DNA from: Mycolicibacterium diernhoferi
GTDB lineage: Bacteria > Actinomycetota > Actinomycetes > Mycobacteriales > Mycobacteriaceae
Reading direction: 5' to 3'
DNA: 64,000 bases
Assembly (NCBI RefSeq): GCF_019456655.1
Contig: NZ_CP080332.1
Span: 5,518,001-5,582,000 of the forward strand
Part shown: positions 1 to 11,522 of the stretch, piece by piece
Numbering within the stretch: the stretch's first letter is position 1
How the letters are laid out: each line of letters opens with the position of its first letter
The notes under the pieces: model-generated
Databases searched by the model: none
Told to the model about the DNA's origin: nothing
What the model saw: the letters and a program-made list of their open reading frames with translations, nothing else
Position numbers and translations under genes: made by a program

Positions 1-856
1 TGTTGTCCAGCAGCCGGGTGCTGCCGAGCCGGGCGGCCACCAGCATCCGGGCCCTGCCGGTCTCCGGTGCGGGCCCGAGCCAGTTGTTCCGGACCTCCAG
101 GTAGTCGACGCCGATATCGGGCACCTCGTCGAGCACGGCGCGGGCGGCGTCCAGCGCGGCCGACGCCCCCTCCCCCGCCGCGTACACGCCGGCCAGCAGC
201 GCCGACGGGATGGCGAGCGCCTGCTCGCGCTGCACCGCGTCGAGGTAACGGTTGCGCGAGGACATGGCCAGCCCGTCAGCCTCGCGGACGATCGGCACCG
301 CGACGATGCGGGTGTCCAGATTGAGGTCGTCGGCCATCTGCCGGATCAGCACCAGCTGCTGGTAGTCCTTCTCCCCGAAGAACGCCCGGTCCGGCGCGAC
401 GATCTGGAGCAGCTTGCACACGACGGTCAGCATTCCAGCGAAATGCGTTGGCCGCGAAGCTCCTTCGAGTTCCTCTCCGAGCGGACCCGGCTGCACGGTG
501 GTGCGCGGCCCGGTCGGGTACATGTCGTTCGCGGTGGGGGTGAACGCGATGTCGACGCCCTCGGCCCGCAGCGCCGCCAGGTCCTCGTCGAGGGTGCGCG
601 GGTAGGCGTCGAGATCCTCCCCGGCGCCGAACTGCAACGGGTTGACGAAGATGGACACCACCACGGCCGACCCCGGCACCTGCCGGGCCTTGCGGATGAG
701 GGTCAGATGCCCCTCGTGCAGGGCGCCCATGGTCGGCACCAGCATCACCCGCCGGCCTGCGCCCCGCAGCGCCCGGGTCACGTCGGCGACATCGGCGGGC
801 CTGCGGTAGACGTTGAGCTCACCCGCGGTGAAGGTCGGCTTCTTGCGTTCGGTCAC
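1..856 (-). CDS. panC: Pantothenate synthetase, 3' end outside window
   Basis: Condenses D-pantoate and beta-alanine with ATP to make pantothenate for coenzyme A, in the cytosol. The minus-strand reading begins with GTG at 856 and gives 285 residues before the window edge; the family is about 310 residues, so roughly 25 C-terminal residues are missing. Visible signatures are [10 protein letters not shown] at about residues 41-50 (nucleotidylyl transferase HxGH), FGEKDYQQL in mid-protein and the SSRN motif of the pantoate/ATP site. The GTG overlaps the TGA of the upstream gene in a GTGA tetranucleotide, so translation is probably coupled. It is the last visible gene of the ftsH-fol-pan cluster, matching Rv3602c in order. 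Confidence 0.96.
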   Translation of the reverse strand, partial: MTERKKPTFTAGELNVYRRPADVADVTRALRGAGRRVMLVPTMGALHEGHLTLIRKARQVPGSAVVVSIFVNPLQFGAGEDLDAYPRTLDEDLAALRAEGVDIAFTPTANDMYPTGPRTTVQPGPLGEELEGASRPTHFAGMLTVVCKLLQIVAPDRAFFGEKDYQQLVLIRQMADDLNLDTRIVAVPIVREADGLAMSSRNRYLDAVQREQALAIPSALLAGVYAAGEGASAALDAARAVLDEVPDIGVDYLEVRNNWLGPAPETGRARMLVAARLGSTRLLDN

Positions 857-1776
857 GGTTGGCCTGTCCCATTCGTCTGGAGCACTTCGAATACTTCCTC
901 CGGTGCGTGCGCACGCTCGGCGGTGCGCAGCGAATTCGCCCGATAGGCTTGCGCCAGTTCGGGATCGGTTTCACTCAGGGCCTGCAGATGCCTACCGAGC
1001 GAGTCGGCGTCACCGCGAGCCACCGGGCCGGTCAGGGCCGCCTGCCCACGCTGCAGGGCATTCTCCAGCGACGCCCGTGCCAGCGGCGCGACGATCCGTT
1101 CGGCCAGCCCACCCGGTGCGTCGACGATCAGTTCCTGGCCGAGTAGTTCCTGCCCGCGCAGCGCGGCCCGCAGCGCCTCGACGGCATCGAGGACGACCGT
1201 CGTGACGTGGTTTCCGGCATGCGCGAGTGCGGCGTGGTACAGCGCGCGGGCGTCCTCGCGGACCCGGAACGGCTCGCCGCCGATCTCCAGCACCAGCGAC
1301 TGCCCGATCGCGTAGCCGATCTCGTCGGCGGCCGTCACCCCGAAGCAGGCGTCGGACAGCCGGTCGATGTCCTCGTCGGCGCCGGTGAACGTCATGGCCG
1401 GGTGGATCGCCAGCGGGATGCAGCCCTGGGCGGTCAGCGGCTCCAGGACGCCGATCCCGTTGATACCCGAGGTGTGCACGACGATCGCACCGGGACGGAC
1501 CGCGCCGGTCGCGGCCAGCCCGGAGACCAGGGCGCCGAGTTCGGCGTCGGGGACCGCGAGCACCAGCAACTCGGCGCGCCCGGCGACCTCCTGGACCGGG
1601 AGCACCGCGGTGTCGGGCAGCCGGCGGGCGGCACGCAGCCGGGATTCGTTGGAGATCGCGCTGCACGCCACGACGACGTGCTCGCAACGCTCGAGCGCCA
1701 CGCCGAGCGCGGTGCCCACCCGGCCGGCGGAGATGATGCCGACGGTGAGGCGAGCTGGACGGAGTCCGTCGACCAT
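853..1776 (-). CDS. Rossmann-fold DUF2520 oxidoreductase, possible ketopantoate reductase
   Basis: A 307-residue protein with an N-terminal dinucleotide-binding fold: a beta strand followed by [13 protein letters not shown] at about residues 13-25 is a glycine-rich NAD(P) loop. The C-terminal half has the helical layout of DUF2520 proteins. It matches the Rv3603c position directly upstream of panC and overlaps it by 4 bp. Known family context: DUF2520-type proteins (PanG-like) have been linked to reduction of ketopantoate in some bacteria, so a role in making pantoate for PanC is a reasonable inference. It is not shown by the sequence. ATG at 1776 is used; 81 bp separate it from the preceding gene. 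Confidence 0.85.
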   Translation of the reverse strand: MVDGLRPARLTVGIISAGRVGTALGVALERCEHVVVACSAISNESRLRAARRLPDTAVLPVQEVAGRAELLVLAVPDAELGALVSGLAATGAVRPGAIVVHTSGINGIGVLEPLTAQGCIPLAIHPAMTFTGADEDIDRLSDACFGVTAADEIGYAIGQSLVLEIGGEPFRVREDARALYHAALAHAGNHVTTVVLDAVEALRAALRGQELLGQELIVDAPGGLAERIVAPLARASLENALQRGQAALTGPVARGDADSLGRHLQALSETDPELAQAYRANSLRTAERAHAPEEVFEVLQTNGTGQP

Positions 1777-1857
1777 GACAGACGACCTCGCAAACTCTTC
1801 GGTGATAAACGTTGCGGTCCCGCACTGCGGGTACCGGACGGCCGTGCCGAGCCTAGC

Positions 1858-3000
1858 TCACTCCTCGCGGCGTCGACGCCGGCCACCGGTCGTGGGCGTC
1901 GCCTGCAGCCGCGAGAGCAGTTCGGAGACAGGCTGGCCACCGGCGTGCTGACCGCTCTCGGCCTCCGGCTCCTCATCCGGGCCCTGCGGTTCGTCGGCGC
2001 CGCGGTGCCGGGACTGGGCCACGGGTCCCGCCGGCGCCTCCTCCGGGGCGGCACGCCATCTGCGCGGGGGCGCCGGCTCGGGCTCGCCGGGCACGGCGTG
2101 CCGGGCCCGGCGCGGCGTGCCGGTCTGTTCGGCCTCGCTGCTGTAGTGCCGGCCGCGGCGATCGGGCTCAACCTCCGGCGCGGGCGGCTCGGGGACAGGC
2201 TGCGGGGGCGACACCGGTGGTGTCGGTGCCACTGGTGGTGTCGGTGCGGGGGCCGGCGGCGGGGCCCACTGGCTCGGTGGCGGTGTGGTTGGTGGTGGCG
2301 GTGGAGCGGGAGGAGGCGGGCTCTCGGCCCGGCGCTGCTGCCACGGCGCGGGATCCTCGGTTTCCGACGGCCGCCGGTGCGCGCCACCGAACAGCTCCAC
2401 CGGTTCCGAGGGCGTCCATCTGAACTCCGGTGGCTGCGGTTCGGCGGGCACGTCGATGATCGGGCTTTCCTCGGTCCGCGGCTCGGCCTCCGCTCGCACC
2501 GGTGTGTCGACCCGGCTGGCGATCACCCGGCCCGCAGGGCGGTCCGTCTCCAGTGCGGGGCGCGCCTCCAGGTCGGTGTCGAACAGGATCTCCAGACTGG
2601 TGCGCAGCGCCGCGAGTTCGGCCCGCAGCGCGGCGACCTCGTCGGCCGCCTGGGCGCGCAGTTCGGCTGAGAGGTCCCGGCGCAGTTGCGCCTCCACCGC
2701 CAACTCGTACTCCCGGCGCGCGGAGATCTCGCGGTCGAGCTGGAGGTCGTAGACGTACTTGAGGTCGCGCACCTTGGCCTGGTCGAGATCGCTCTGGCGC
2801 CGGTAGATGAACGATACGAAGGCCGCGGCGACGGCTGCCCACAACGACAGCACCACAGCCAACTTGAGCAGTTCGACCCGATTGGTGAAGACCAGCACCG
2901 TGCTGGCGACGATGGCCAGCACCAGCAACACCGTCAGCAGGACCCAACCCGGCCTGCGGTTGACGCGTCGAACGCGCACGCCGCGGGACGGATCGGTCAT
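1858..3000 (-). CDS. Membrane protein with coiled coil and proline-rich tail (Rv3604c-like)
   Basis: A 380-residue protein of unknown function. A basic N-terminus is followed by two transmembrane helices (about residues 18-37 and 45-67). Next comes a charged, heptad-like helical stretch around residues 70-145, rich in Arg, Glu and Ala (a likely coiled coil). The rest is a long disordered region rich in Pro, Ala and Glu, ending in a basic tail of repeated Arg. The layout suggests an inner-membrane anchor with a cytosolic tail that may bind partners; the partner is unknown. It lies between the DUF3180 gene and the DUF2520 gene, the same place as Rv3604c in M. tuberculosis. Confidence 0.85.
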   Translation of the reverse strand: MTDPSRGVRVRRVNRRPGWVLLTVLLVLAIVASTVLVFTNRVELLKLAVVLSLWAAVAAAFVSFIYRRQSDLDQAKVRDLKYVYDLQLDREISARREYELAVEAQLRRDLSAELRAQAADEVAALRAELAALRTSLEILFDTDLEARPALETDRPAGRVIASRVDTPVRAEAEPRTEESPIIDVPAEPQPPEFRWTPSEPVELFGGAHRRPSETEDPAPWQQRRAESPPPPAPPPPPTTPPPSQWAPPPAPAPTPPVAPTPPVSPPQPVPEPPAPEVEPDRRGRHYSSEAEQTGTPRRARHAVPGEPEPAPPRRWRAAPEEAPAGPVAQSRHRGADEPQGPDEEPEAESGQHAGGQPVSELLSRLQATPTTGGRRRRREE

Positions 3001-3056
3001 GGGGCGACTGTACCGTTCACCGTTGCGTCGGCGTGTCGACCGGTCCGGCGATTCGG

Positions 3057-3542
3057 CTACTCGGGTGCCGCACCGAGCCGATCCTGGTCCTCATCGCGGT
3101 CCTCGGGCGACTTGCAGCAATGCTGCAACCACAGTCCGGCGGCCAGTAACGCCAGCGCGCACAGCGCCGCGACCGCCGCGCCGGCGGTGTCCTGCTCGGC
3201 CACCCGCATGCTGTGCCGGCGCGGCAGCAGATAGCCGAGAACCCCGATCCACCAACCCAGTACCACGGCACCGACCCACGCCGAGGCCTTCGCGATGACC
3301 ACGGACCGGGCCACCGCGAGCGGATGCAGCCGGCCCGCGCCGATGCCGATCTGCCCCTCGGCGATCCGGGTGCGGATGAGGTGCCCCCAGACCGCCTCGG
3401 CGATCGCCACCGCGGCCAGCGACACCCCGGTCCACACCGTGATCGGCGGGAACCACCGGTAGGTGAAGGTGACCAGCAGATAGCAGACGACGGCCGCGAC
3501 ACCCGTCCCCGCCGCGAGGTCGCGCTTTCGGGTCGGCCCCAT
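3057..3542 (-). CDS. DUF3180 four-helix membrane protein (Rv3605c-like)
   Basis: A 161-residue integral membrane protein. Hydrophobic segments near residues 11-27, 36-53, 86-106 and 124-143 predict four transmembrane helices, the DUF3180 layout, with a charged acidic C-terminus. A Cys-Cys pair (QHCCKS) follows the last helix. The ATG at 3542 shares its first base with the last base of the folK stop (TGATG), so it is translationally coupled to folK. It is conserved at this place in mycobacterial folate clusters, but no biochemical role is known to me. Confidence 0.88.
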   Translation of the reverse strand: MGPTRKRDLAAGTGVAAVVCYLLVTFTYRWFPPITVWTGVSLAAVAIAEAVWGHLIRTRIAEGQIGIGAGRLHPLAVARSVVIAKASAWVGAVVLGWWIGVLGYLLPRRHSMRVAEQDTAGAAVAALCALALLAAGLWLQHCCKSPEDRDEDQDRLGAAPE

Positions 3543-4054
3543 CAGGGCTCCAAGGCCAGGTCGGTGCGCCGCACGCCGGCGCGTTCCTGCGCGTCGAGCT
3601 GATCCAGCAGGTCGGCCACCGGTCGGCCGGACAGTTGCGCGCCGGGGTCGGCGGCCAGCCAGGGCACCAGCACGAAGGCCCGCTGCTGCGCGAACGGATG
3701 GGGCAGCCTGAGTTCGGGGTCATCGGAACGTATCTCGGTGGCGCCGTCGCGGCAGCTGATCACGTCGACGTCGAGAGTGCGTGGACCCCAGTGCACCTCA
3801 CGCACCCGGTCGGCCGCGGCCTCCAGTCGCTGACCGCGGCGCAGCCAGCCGTGGCCGTCGCAGGATGGGTCGTCGGCGATCAGCACGGCGTTGAGGAAGG
3901 CCCCCTGCTCGACCCCGCCCCAGGCGTCGGTCTCATATACCGGGGAGACCGCCACGATGCGGGCGCCCGCCTCGGCCATCCCGGTGACCACGGACTGCAG
4001 ATGGGCCAGCCGGTCGCCCAGATTGGACCCGATGGACAGCACCGCGGTGCTCAC
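3542..4054 (-). CDS. folK: 6-hydroxymethyl-7,8-dihydropterin pyrophosphokinase
   Basis: Transfers pyrophosphate from ATP to 6-hydroxymethyl-dihydropterin, the step before FolP in folate synthesis. The 170-residue product starts [14 protein letters not shown], the usual HPPK N-terminus. It contains [11 protein letters not shown], the metal- and ATP-binding signature (family form RWGPRTLDLDI), followed by [17 protein letters not shown] longer reading frame exists upstream, but it runs through folB in the wrong frame. The GTG at 4054 is chosen because it begins the conserved domain and makes a GTGA overlap with the folB stop. Confidence 0.96.
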   Translation of the reverse strand: MSTAVLSIGSNLGDRLAHLQSVVTGMAEAGARIVAVSPVYETDAWGGVEQGAFLNAVLIADDPSCDGHGWLRRGQRLEAAADRVREVHWGPRTLDVDVISCRDGATEIRSDDPELRLPHPFAQQRAFVLVPWLAADPGAQLSGRPVADLLDQLDAQERAGVRRTDLALEP

Positions 4055-4434
4055 GGCGCCGCCCCCCGACCACCGCGGCGGGACCGGCGGGCCACCACCG
4101 CAACGTCGGTGAACGTCAACGGAATGGGGGCGCTGGGCTTGTGCACGACGACCTCGACCGCGTGCACCCGCTCGTCGGTCATCACATCCTCGGCGATCTC
4201 GGCGGCCACCGTCTCGATGAGGTCGCGGGCCGGTCCGCCGACGATCGCCGCCGCCCGGGTGGCCAGGGTGCCGTAGTCCAGGGTGTCGGCGAGGTCGTCG
4301 GAGGCGGCCGCCGCGGCGAGGTCGATCCACACCGTCACATCGACGATGAAGTCCTGGCCGTCCCGGCGTTCATGCTCGAAGACGCCGTGGTTACCCCGAA
4401 CGGTCAAGCCGCGCAGTTCGATTCGGTCAGCCAC
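4051..4434 (-). CDS. folB: Dihydroneopterin aldolase
   Basis: Cleaves 7,8-dihydroneopterin to 6-hydroxymethyl-dihydropterin and glycolaldehyde. The 127-residue protein has the family start [23 protein letters not shown]. The middle carries DTLDYGTL with the substrate-binding Tyr, then [14 protein letters not shown] with the conserved pterin-binding Glu. VHKPSAPIP near residue 98 holds the catalytic Lys. It ends with a basic RRSRRGGRG tail. It overlaps folP by 8 bp upstream and folK by 4 bp downstream, placing it in the coupled folate operon (equivalent of Rv3607c, also called folX). Confidence 0.96.
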   Translation of the reverse strand: MADRIELRGLTVRGNHGVFEHERRDGQDFIVDVTVWIDLAAAAASDDLADTLDYGTLATRAAAIVGGPARDLIETVAAEIAEDVMTDERVHAVEVVVHKPSAPIPLTFTDVAVVARRSRRGGRGAAP

Positions 4435-5278
4435 CGGCCTGCCTTCCCTGAGTCCACGACTGGACCACCTTGATCGCGTCCACCGATGCCCTTACATCGT
4501 GCACCCGCACGCCCCATGCGCCCTGCTGGGCCGCCAGCGCCGAGATCACCGCCGTCGCGGTCTCCCGCCCGTCGGCCGGGCGCATCTCGCCGTCCGCACC
4601 GGCCAACAGCGACCCGAGGAAGCGCTTGCGCGACGCCCCGACCAGCACCGGGAAACCGGTGTCCACGAAGGCCGGCAGCGCCTGCAGCAGCTGCCAATTG
4701 TGTTGTGCGGTCTTGGCGAACCCCAGACCGGGGTCGATGATCACCTTCGCCGGGTCGACACCGGCCGCGACGGCGTCGTCCACGCTGCGCAGCAGTTCCG
4801 CCCGGACCTCGGCCACCACGTCGGTGTAGGAGGGCACCTGGTGCGGGGCGTCGGCGCGGACGGACCGCCAGTGCATCAGCACCCACGGCACGCCCGCATC
4901 GGCCAGCACCGCGGCCATGTTCGGGTCCGCCAGACCGCCGGACACGTCGTTGACGATCTGGGCTCCGCTCTCCAGCGCGGCACTGGCCACCGAGGAGTGC
5001 ATGGTGTCGATGCTGACGGTGAGCCCCTCCGCGGCGAGGTCGGCGATCACCGGCCGCACCCGGGCGCTCTCGATCTGCGGGTCCACCCGGGTGGCACCGG
5101 GGCGCGTCGACTCACCGCCGACGTCGATGATGGTCGCGCCCGCGGCCGCCAGCTCCAGCGCCCGCGCGACGGCACGGTCGCGATCCAGAAACAGCCCGCC
5201 ATCGGAGAACGAGTCCTCGGTGACGTTCACGACACCCATCACCTGGATGCCCGTCACCTGCCTGCCGGGCCCGCTCAC
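4427..5278 (-). CDS. folP: Dihydropteroate synthase
   Basis: Joins para-aminobenzoate to hydroxymethyl-dihydropterin pyrophosphate; the sulfonamide target. The 283-residue TIM-barrel protein has [16 protein letters not shown] near the N-terminus (pterin/pyrophosphate loop), [14 protein letters not shown] (loop 2), NDVSGG, and [10 protein letters not shown] with the active-site Lys and Arg near the C-terminus. GTG at 5278 is chosen over an upstream ATG at 5398 because it sits directly before the conserved domain and forms a GTGA overlap with folE. The strong match to FolP1 and the operon position make this the active synthase rather than a FolP2-type paralogue. Confidence 0.97.
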   Translation of the reverse strand: MSGPGRQVTGIQVMGVVNVTEDSFSDGGLFLDRDRAVARALELAAAGATIIDVGGESTRPGATRVDPQIESARVRPVIADLAAEGLTVSIDTMHSSVASAALESGAQIVNDVSGGLADPNMAAVLADAGVPWVLMHWRSVRADAPHQVPSYTDVVAEVRAELLRSVDDAVAAGVDPAKVIIDPGLGFAKTAQHNWQLLQALPAFVDTGFPVLVGASRKRFLGSLLAGADGEMRPADGRETATAVISALAAQQGAWGVRVHDVRASVDAIKVVQSWTQGRQAGG

Positions 5279-5892
5279 CGCCGGAGGATCAGTTCCAGCG
5301 CCTCGGACCGCGATGCCTTGTCGGTCTTGAACTGTCCGCGCACCGCGGAGGTGGTGGTGATCGCGCCGGGCTTGCGCACACCGCGCATCGCCATACACAG
5401 GTGCTCGGCCTCGACGACGACGATGACCCCGCGCGGGTCGAGCTTGCGCATCAGGGCGTCGGCGATCTGCGCGGTCAGACGCTCCTGCACCTGGGGGCGC
5501 TTGGCGTACAGGTCGACGAGCCGGGCGATCTTGGACAGTCCGGTCACCCGGCCGTCCAGCCCGGGGATGTACCCGACGTGGGCGACCCCGTGGAAGGACA
5601 CCAGGTGGTGCTCGCAGGTGGAGTACATCGGGATTTCCTTGACCAGCACCAGTTCGTCATGCTGCTCGTCGAAGGTGGTGTTGAGCACCGCGTCCGGGTC
5701 GGTGTACAGGCCGCCGAAGATCTCCTTGTAGGCGCGGGCCACCCGGGCGGGGGTGTCCACCAGACCGTGCCGGTCCGGGTCCTCTCCGACCGCGATCAGC
5801 AGCTCTCGGACGGCAGCCTCGGCCCGAGCCTGATCGAAGTTCACCGGAGTGAACGCCGTCGTCTCGGCGAGGTTGTTTCCCGACGTCGTCAT
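5275..5892 (-). CDS. folE: GTP cyclohydrolase I
   Basis: Converts GTP to dihydroneopterin triphosphate, the entry step of folate synthesis. The 205-residue protein has [14 protein letters not shown] (zinc Cys and His), [34 protein letters not shown] and [16 protein letters not shown] (second zinc Cys), all in family order. The ATG at 5892 has GGAG five bases upstream; an in-frame ATG at 5907 would add five residues and is the alternative. Its C-terminus overlaps the folP start by 4 bp. The gene follows ftsH after 16 bp, as in Rv3609c-Rv3610c. Confidence 0.96.
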   Translation of the reverse strand: MTTSGNNLAETTAFTPVNFDQARAEAAVRELLIAVGEDPDRHGLVDTPARVARAYKEIFGGLYTDPDAVLNTTFDEQHDELVLVKEIPMYSTCEHHLVSFHGVAHVGYIPGLDGRVTGLSKIARLVDLYAKRPQVQERLTAQIADALMRKLDPRGVIVVVEAEHLCMAMRGVRKPGAITTTSAVRGQFKTDKASRSEALELILRR

Positions 5893-5908
5893 CGACGCTC
5901 CGTTCATG

Positions 5909-8167
<2,259 letters not shown>

Positions 8168-8322
8168 CGATATCTCCGGCCTGCGAGAGCGCGGCCGGCC
8201 CGGTCCTTCCGATATGCGCAGTTGGGAAACTTAAGGCTACCGCTTGACCAACGATCGGAAGTTCCCTGCCCACCTGCTCGGTCCTCATGGCCAGGCGCGA
8301 CACAGTGTGCTTGGGTGAGATC

Positions 8323-9297
8323 GTGATCACACCAACCGAGCGGTTAGTCGAGACCAATGGCGTGACGCTGCGGGTGACGGAGGCCGGCGAACGCGGAAAT
8401 CCGGTCGTCGTCCTGGCCCACGGCTTCCCCGAACTGGCCTATTCCTGGCGCCACCAGATCCCCGCGCTGGCCGCGGCCGGATACCACGTTCTCGCCCCCG
8501 ACCAGCGGGGATACGGCGGATCGTCGCGGCCCGAGGCGATCGAGGACTACAACATCATCGAATTGACCGCCGACATCGCCGGTTTGCTCGACGATGTCGG
8601 CGCCGAGCGGGCGGTGCTGGTCGGCCACGACTGGGGCTCGCCGGTGGTGACGAATTTCCCGTTGTTCTACCCTGACCGGGTGCGGGCGGTGGCCGCCCTG
8701 AGCGTGCCGCCGATCCCGCGGTCCGCCGCCCCGCCCACCCAGATCTGGCGGGGCATCTTCGGCGACAATTTCTTCTACATCCTGTACTTCCAGGAGCCCG
8801 GAGTGGCCGATGCGGAGCTCGACGGCGATCCGGCCCGCACCTTGCGCCGGATGATGGGCGGGCTCGGCGCAGACGCCGGGGAGGCCGCGGCGCAGCGGAT
8901 GGTCGCTCCAGGACCCGAAGGCTTCATCGACCGGCTGTCCGAGCCGCAGCGTCTGCCCGGCTGGATCACCGAGGCCGAACTCGAGCACTATGTCGCCGAG
9001 TTCACCCGCACCGGGTTCACCGGCCCGCTGAACTGGTACCGCAATTTCGACCGGAACTGGGAGATCACCGACCCCGCGGCGGGCAACGTGGCCGCCACCA
9101 CGATCACCGCGCCACTGCTCTTCCTGGCCGGCAGCGCCGACCCGGTGCTGGGCTTCACCCCGCGCGACCGGGTCACCGAGGTCGCCACCGGCGGCTACCG
9201 CGAGGTGTTGCTCGAGGGCGCCGGGCACTGGTTGCAGCAGGAGCGCCCGGACGAGGTGAACGCGGCGCTTCTCGAGTTCCTGGGTGAGTTGCCATGA
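8323..9297 (+). CDS. ephA: Epoxide hydrolase, alpha/beta hydrolase (EphA-like)
   Basis: Hydrolyses epoxides to diols through a covalent ester. About 324 residues: LAHGFPELAYSWRHQ holds the HGxP oxyanion motif, VGHDWGSPV carries the nucleophilic Asp, FFYILYFQEPG is in the cap and GAGHWLQQERP supplies the catalytic His. The lid includes LNWYRNFDRNWE with a ring-opening Tyr. Closely resembles EphA (Rv3617). The GTG at 8323 gives VITPTERLVETNG, which lines up with the short N-terminus of EphA; an ATG at 8287 would add 12 residues without a visible ribosome binding site. The stop overlaps the next gene in ATGA. Confidence 0.93.
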   Translation: MITPTERLVETNGVTLRVTEAGERGNPVVVLAHGFPELAYSWRHQIPALAAAGYHVLAPDQRGYGGSSRPEAIEDYNIIELTADIAGLLDDVGAERAVLVGHDWGSPVVTNFPLFYPDRVRAVAALSVPPIPRSAAPPTQIWRGIFGDNFFYILYFQEPGVADAELDGDPARTLRRMMGGLGADAGEAAAQRMVAPGPEGFIDRLSEPQRLPGWITEAELEHYVAEFTRTGFTGPLNWYRNFDRNWEITDPAAGNVAATTITAPLLFLAGSADPVLGFTPRDRVTEVATGGYREVLLEGAGHWLQQERPDEVNAALLEFLGELP

Positions 9298-10469
9298 ACC
9301 CGCTGAACTTCGGGGTCTTCATCACCCCGTTCCATCCGACCGGGCAGTCCCCCACCGTGGCACTGCAGTACGACATGGACCGGGTGCAGATGCTGGACCG
9401 GCTCGGCTACAACGAGGCCTGGTTCGGTGAACACCATTCCGGCGGTTACGAACTCATCGCCTGCCCAGAGGTGTTCATCGCCGCGGCCGCCGAACGCACC
9501 CGGCACATCCGGCTGGGCACCGGCGTGGTGTCCTTGCCCTACCACCATCCGCTGATGGTCGCCGACCGCTGGGTGTTGCTCGATCACCTGACCCGCGGCC
9601 GCGTGATGTTCGGCACCGGGCCGGGCGCGCTGCCGTCGGACGCCTACATGATGGGCATCGATCCGGTCGATCAGCGCCGGATGATGCAGGAGTCGCTGGA
9701 GGCCATCCTGGCCCTGTTCCGGGCGGCCCCCGATGAACGTATCGACCGGCAGACCGACTGGTTCACACTGCGCGATGCGGCGCTGCACATCCGGCCCTAC
9801 ACCTGGCCGTATCCGGAGATTTCCACCGCGGCAATGATTTCCCCGTCCGGCCCGCGGTTGGCCGGCCAGTTCGGCACCTCACTGCTCTCGCTGTCGATGT
9901 CGGTGCCCGGCGGCGTCGCGGCGGTGGAGACCACCTGGGACATCGTCACCGAACAGGCGCTCAAGTCCGGACGCGACGTCCCCGACCGCAGGGACTGGCG
10001 GGTGCTGGGCATCGTGCACGTCGCCGATACCAAGGAGCAGGCCATCGAGGACTGCACCTACGGGCTGCAGGATTTCGCGAACTACTTCGGGGCGGCCGGG
10101 TTCGTCCCGCTGGCCAATGCCACCGACGGGAAGGCCGAGGATGCCCGCCAGTTCGTCGAAGACTATGCGGCGAAGGGGAATTGCTGCATCGGCACCACCG
10201 AGGAGGCGATCGTCTACATCCAGGATCTCCTGGACCGCTCCGGCGGATTCGGCACGTTCCTGCTGCTGGGCCACGACTGGGCCTCCCCCGCGGCCACCTA
10301 CCACTCCTACGAACTGTTCGCCCGCGAGGTGATCCCGCACTTCAAGGGGCAGCTGACCGCACCGCGCGCCTCCCACGACTGGGCCAAGGGCATGCGCGAT
10401 CAGCTGCTCGGCCGGGCCGGGCAGGCCATCGTGAACGCCATCACCGAACACACCGGAGACAAGAGCTGA
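9294..10469 (+). CDS. LLM-class flavin-dependent monooxygenase (Rv3618-like)
   Basis: A 391-residue luciferase-like TIM-barrel oxidoreductase using reduced FMN or a related flavin. It begins MNPLNFGVFITPFHP, then NEAWFGEHHSGGYEL (the EHH substrate/flavin motif common to alkanal monooxygenase relatives), a GTGVVSLPYHHPLMVADR strand and GRVMFGTGPGALPSD. The start overlaps the epoxide hydrolase stop by 4 bp and the stop overlaps the next start by 1 bp. The three genes are thus one coupled unit, probably catabolic, converting a hydrophobic or terpenoid substrate through epoxide, hydroxylated and alcohol intermediates; the substrate is unknown. Confidence 0.9.
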   Translation: MNPLNFGVFITPFHPTGQSPTVALQYDMDRVQMLDRLGYNEAWFGEHHSGGYELIACPEVFIAAAAERTRHIRLGTGVVSLPYHHPLMVADRWVLLDHLTRGRVMFGTGPGALPSDAYMMGIDPVDQRRMMQESLEAILALFRAAPDERIDRQTDWFTLRDAALHIRPYTWPYPEISTAAMISPSGPRLAGQFGTSLLSLSMSVPGGVAAVETTWDIVTEQALKSGRDVPDRRDWRVLGIVHVADTKEQAIEDCTYGLQDFANYFGAAGFVPLANATDGKAEDARQFVEDYAAKGNCCIGTTEEAIVYIQDLLDRSGGFGTFLLLGHDWASPAATYHSYELFAREVIPHFKGQLTAPRASHDWAKGMRDQLLGRAGQAIVNAITEHTGDKS

Positions 10470-11485
10470 TGCGCAGCGCGGTGCTGCGCGCCGGCCGGAT
10501 GGTGGTGCGCGACGACGTGCCCGAACCGGTGCCCGGTCCCGGTCAGGTGCTGGTGGCGGTGAAGGCGTGCGGAATCTGCGGATCCGACCTGCATTTCGCC
10601 TCGCACGGGGACCAGATGCTGGCCGCGGGCGCCGAGATGGAAGGCATGCCCGACACCATGTCCGGCATCGACCTGGCGGCCGACATCTTCATGGGTCATG
10701 AGTTCAGCGCCGAGATCCTGGAGGCCGGGCCGGGCACCGACACCCATCCGCCGGGCACCCTGGTCACCTCGGTCCCGGTGCTGGTGACATCCGGCGGGCT
10801 GGACATGATCGTCTACAGCAACAGCACCGTCGGTGGCTACTCCGAACGCATGTTGCTCTCGGCCCCGCTGCTGTTGCCGGTGCCCAACGGTCTGGACGCT
10901 CGGCAGGCCGCCTTGACCGAGCCGATGGCGGTCGGCCTGCATGCGGTCAACACCTCCAGGATCGAGCGCGGTGAGGCCGCGCTGGTGATCGGGTGTGGAC
11001 CCATCGGCATCGCCATCATCGCCGCGCTGCGCCACCGGGGTGTGGAAAACATTGTGGCGGCCGACTTCTCCTCCACCCGCCGGGCTCTGGCCGCGACGGT
11101 CGGCGCCCATCTGACGGTGGACCCCGCCCAGGGATCCCCGTTCCACCAGAGCGCACCGGCGGTGGTGTTCGAGGCCGTCGGCGCGCCCGGGGTCATCGAT
11201 GATGTGCTGCGGCGCGCACCGGCCGGGGCGCGGGTGGTGGTCGCGGGTGTGTGCATGCAGCCCGACACCGTGCACCCGTTCTTCGCCAGCGCCAAGCAGA
11301 TCAGCCTGCACTTCGTATTCGGTTATGACCCAGGTGAATTCGCCGAGTCGCTACGTGCCATCGCCGAGGGCGAGATCGACGTCACGCCACTGATCACCGG
11401 CGAGGTGGGTCTCGACGGTGTGGGGGAGGCCTTCGATCAGCTGGCCGACCCGGACCTGCACTGCAAGATCGTGGTCACCCCGTGA
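10469..11485 (+). CDS. Zinc-binding alcohol dehydrogenase family protein without structural-zinc loop
   Basis: A 338-residue medium-chain dehydrogenase. Catalytic zinc ligands appear as KACGICGSDLHF (about residues 33-44) and MGHEF (His-Glu). The coenzyme fold has ALVIGCGPIGIAI, the GxGxxG loop, followed by AADFSSTRR whose Asp after the second strand favours NAD. The lobe that in classical ADHs holds four Cys for structural zinc is replaced by a Cys-free stretch, VTSVPVLVTSGGLDMIVYSN. The ATG at 10469 overlaps the preceding TGA by one base; a longer upstream frame is only a shadow of the LLM gene. Last gene of the ephA operon. Confidence 0.9.
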   Translation: MRSAVLRAGRMVVRDDVPEPVPGPGQVLVAVKACGICGSDLHFASHGDQMLAAGAEMEGMPDTMSGIDLAADIFMGHEFSAEILEAGPGTDTHPPGTLVTSVPVLVTSGGLDMIVYSNSTVGGYSERMLLSAPLLLPVPNGLDARQAALTEPMAVGLHAVNTSRIERGEAALVIGCGPIGIAIIAALRHRGVENIVAADFSSTRRALAATVGAHLTVDPAQGSPFHQSAPAVVFEAVGAPGVIDDVLRRAPAGARVVVAGVCMQPDTVHPFFASAKQISLHFVFGYDPGEFAESLRAIAEGEIDVTPLITGEVGLDGVGEAFDQLADPDLHCKIVVTP

Positions 11486-11518
11486 CCGATGGATGTGGTC
11501 ACCCCGTGACCGATGGAT
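11471..11518. repeat. Perfect 24-bp tandem duplication over a stop codon
   Basis: Positions 11471-11494 are repeated exactly at 11495-11518, and a third copy begins at 11519 but diverges after GTGGTCAG. The unit begins GTGGTCACCCCGTGACC and contains the dehydrogenase stop codon, so the second copy is a non-coding echo of the gene's last codons. The repeat ends within a few bases of the stop codon of the convergent SDR gene. It looks like a recent slippage or duplication event. Confidence 0.95.
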
Positions 11519-11522
11519 GTGG

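Noticed and set aside
8287-8322. N-terminal extension of the epoxide hydrolase from ATG 8287
   Set aside because: The 12 extra residues are not like EphA and there is no ribosome binding site; GTG 8323 was preferred, though the longer form cannot be excluded.
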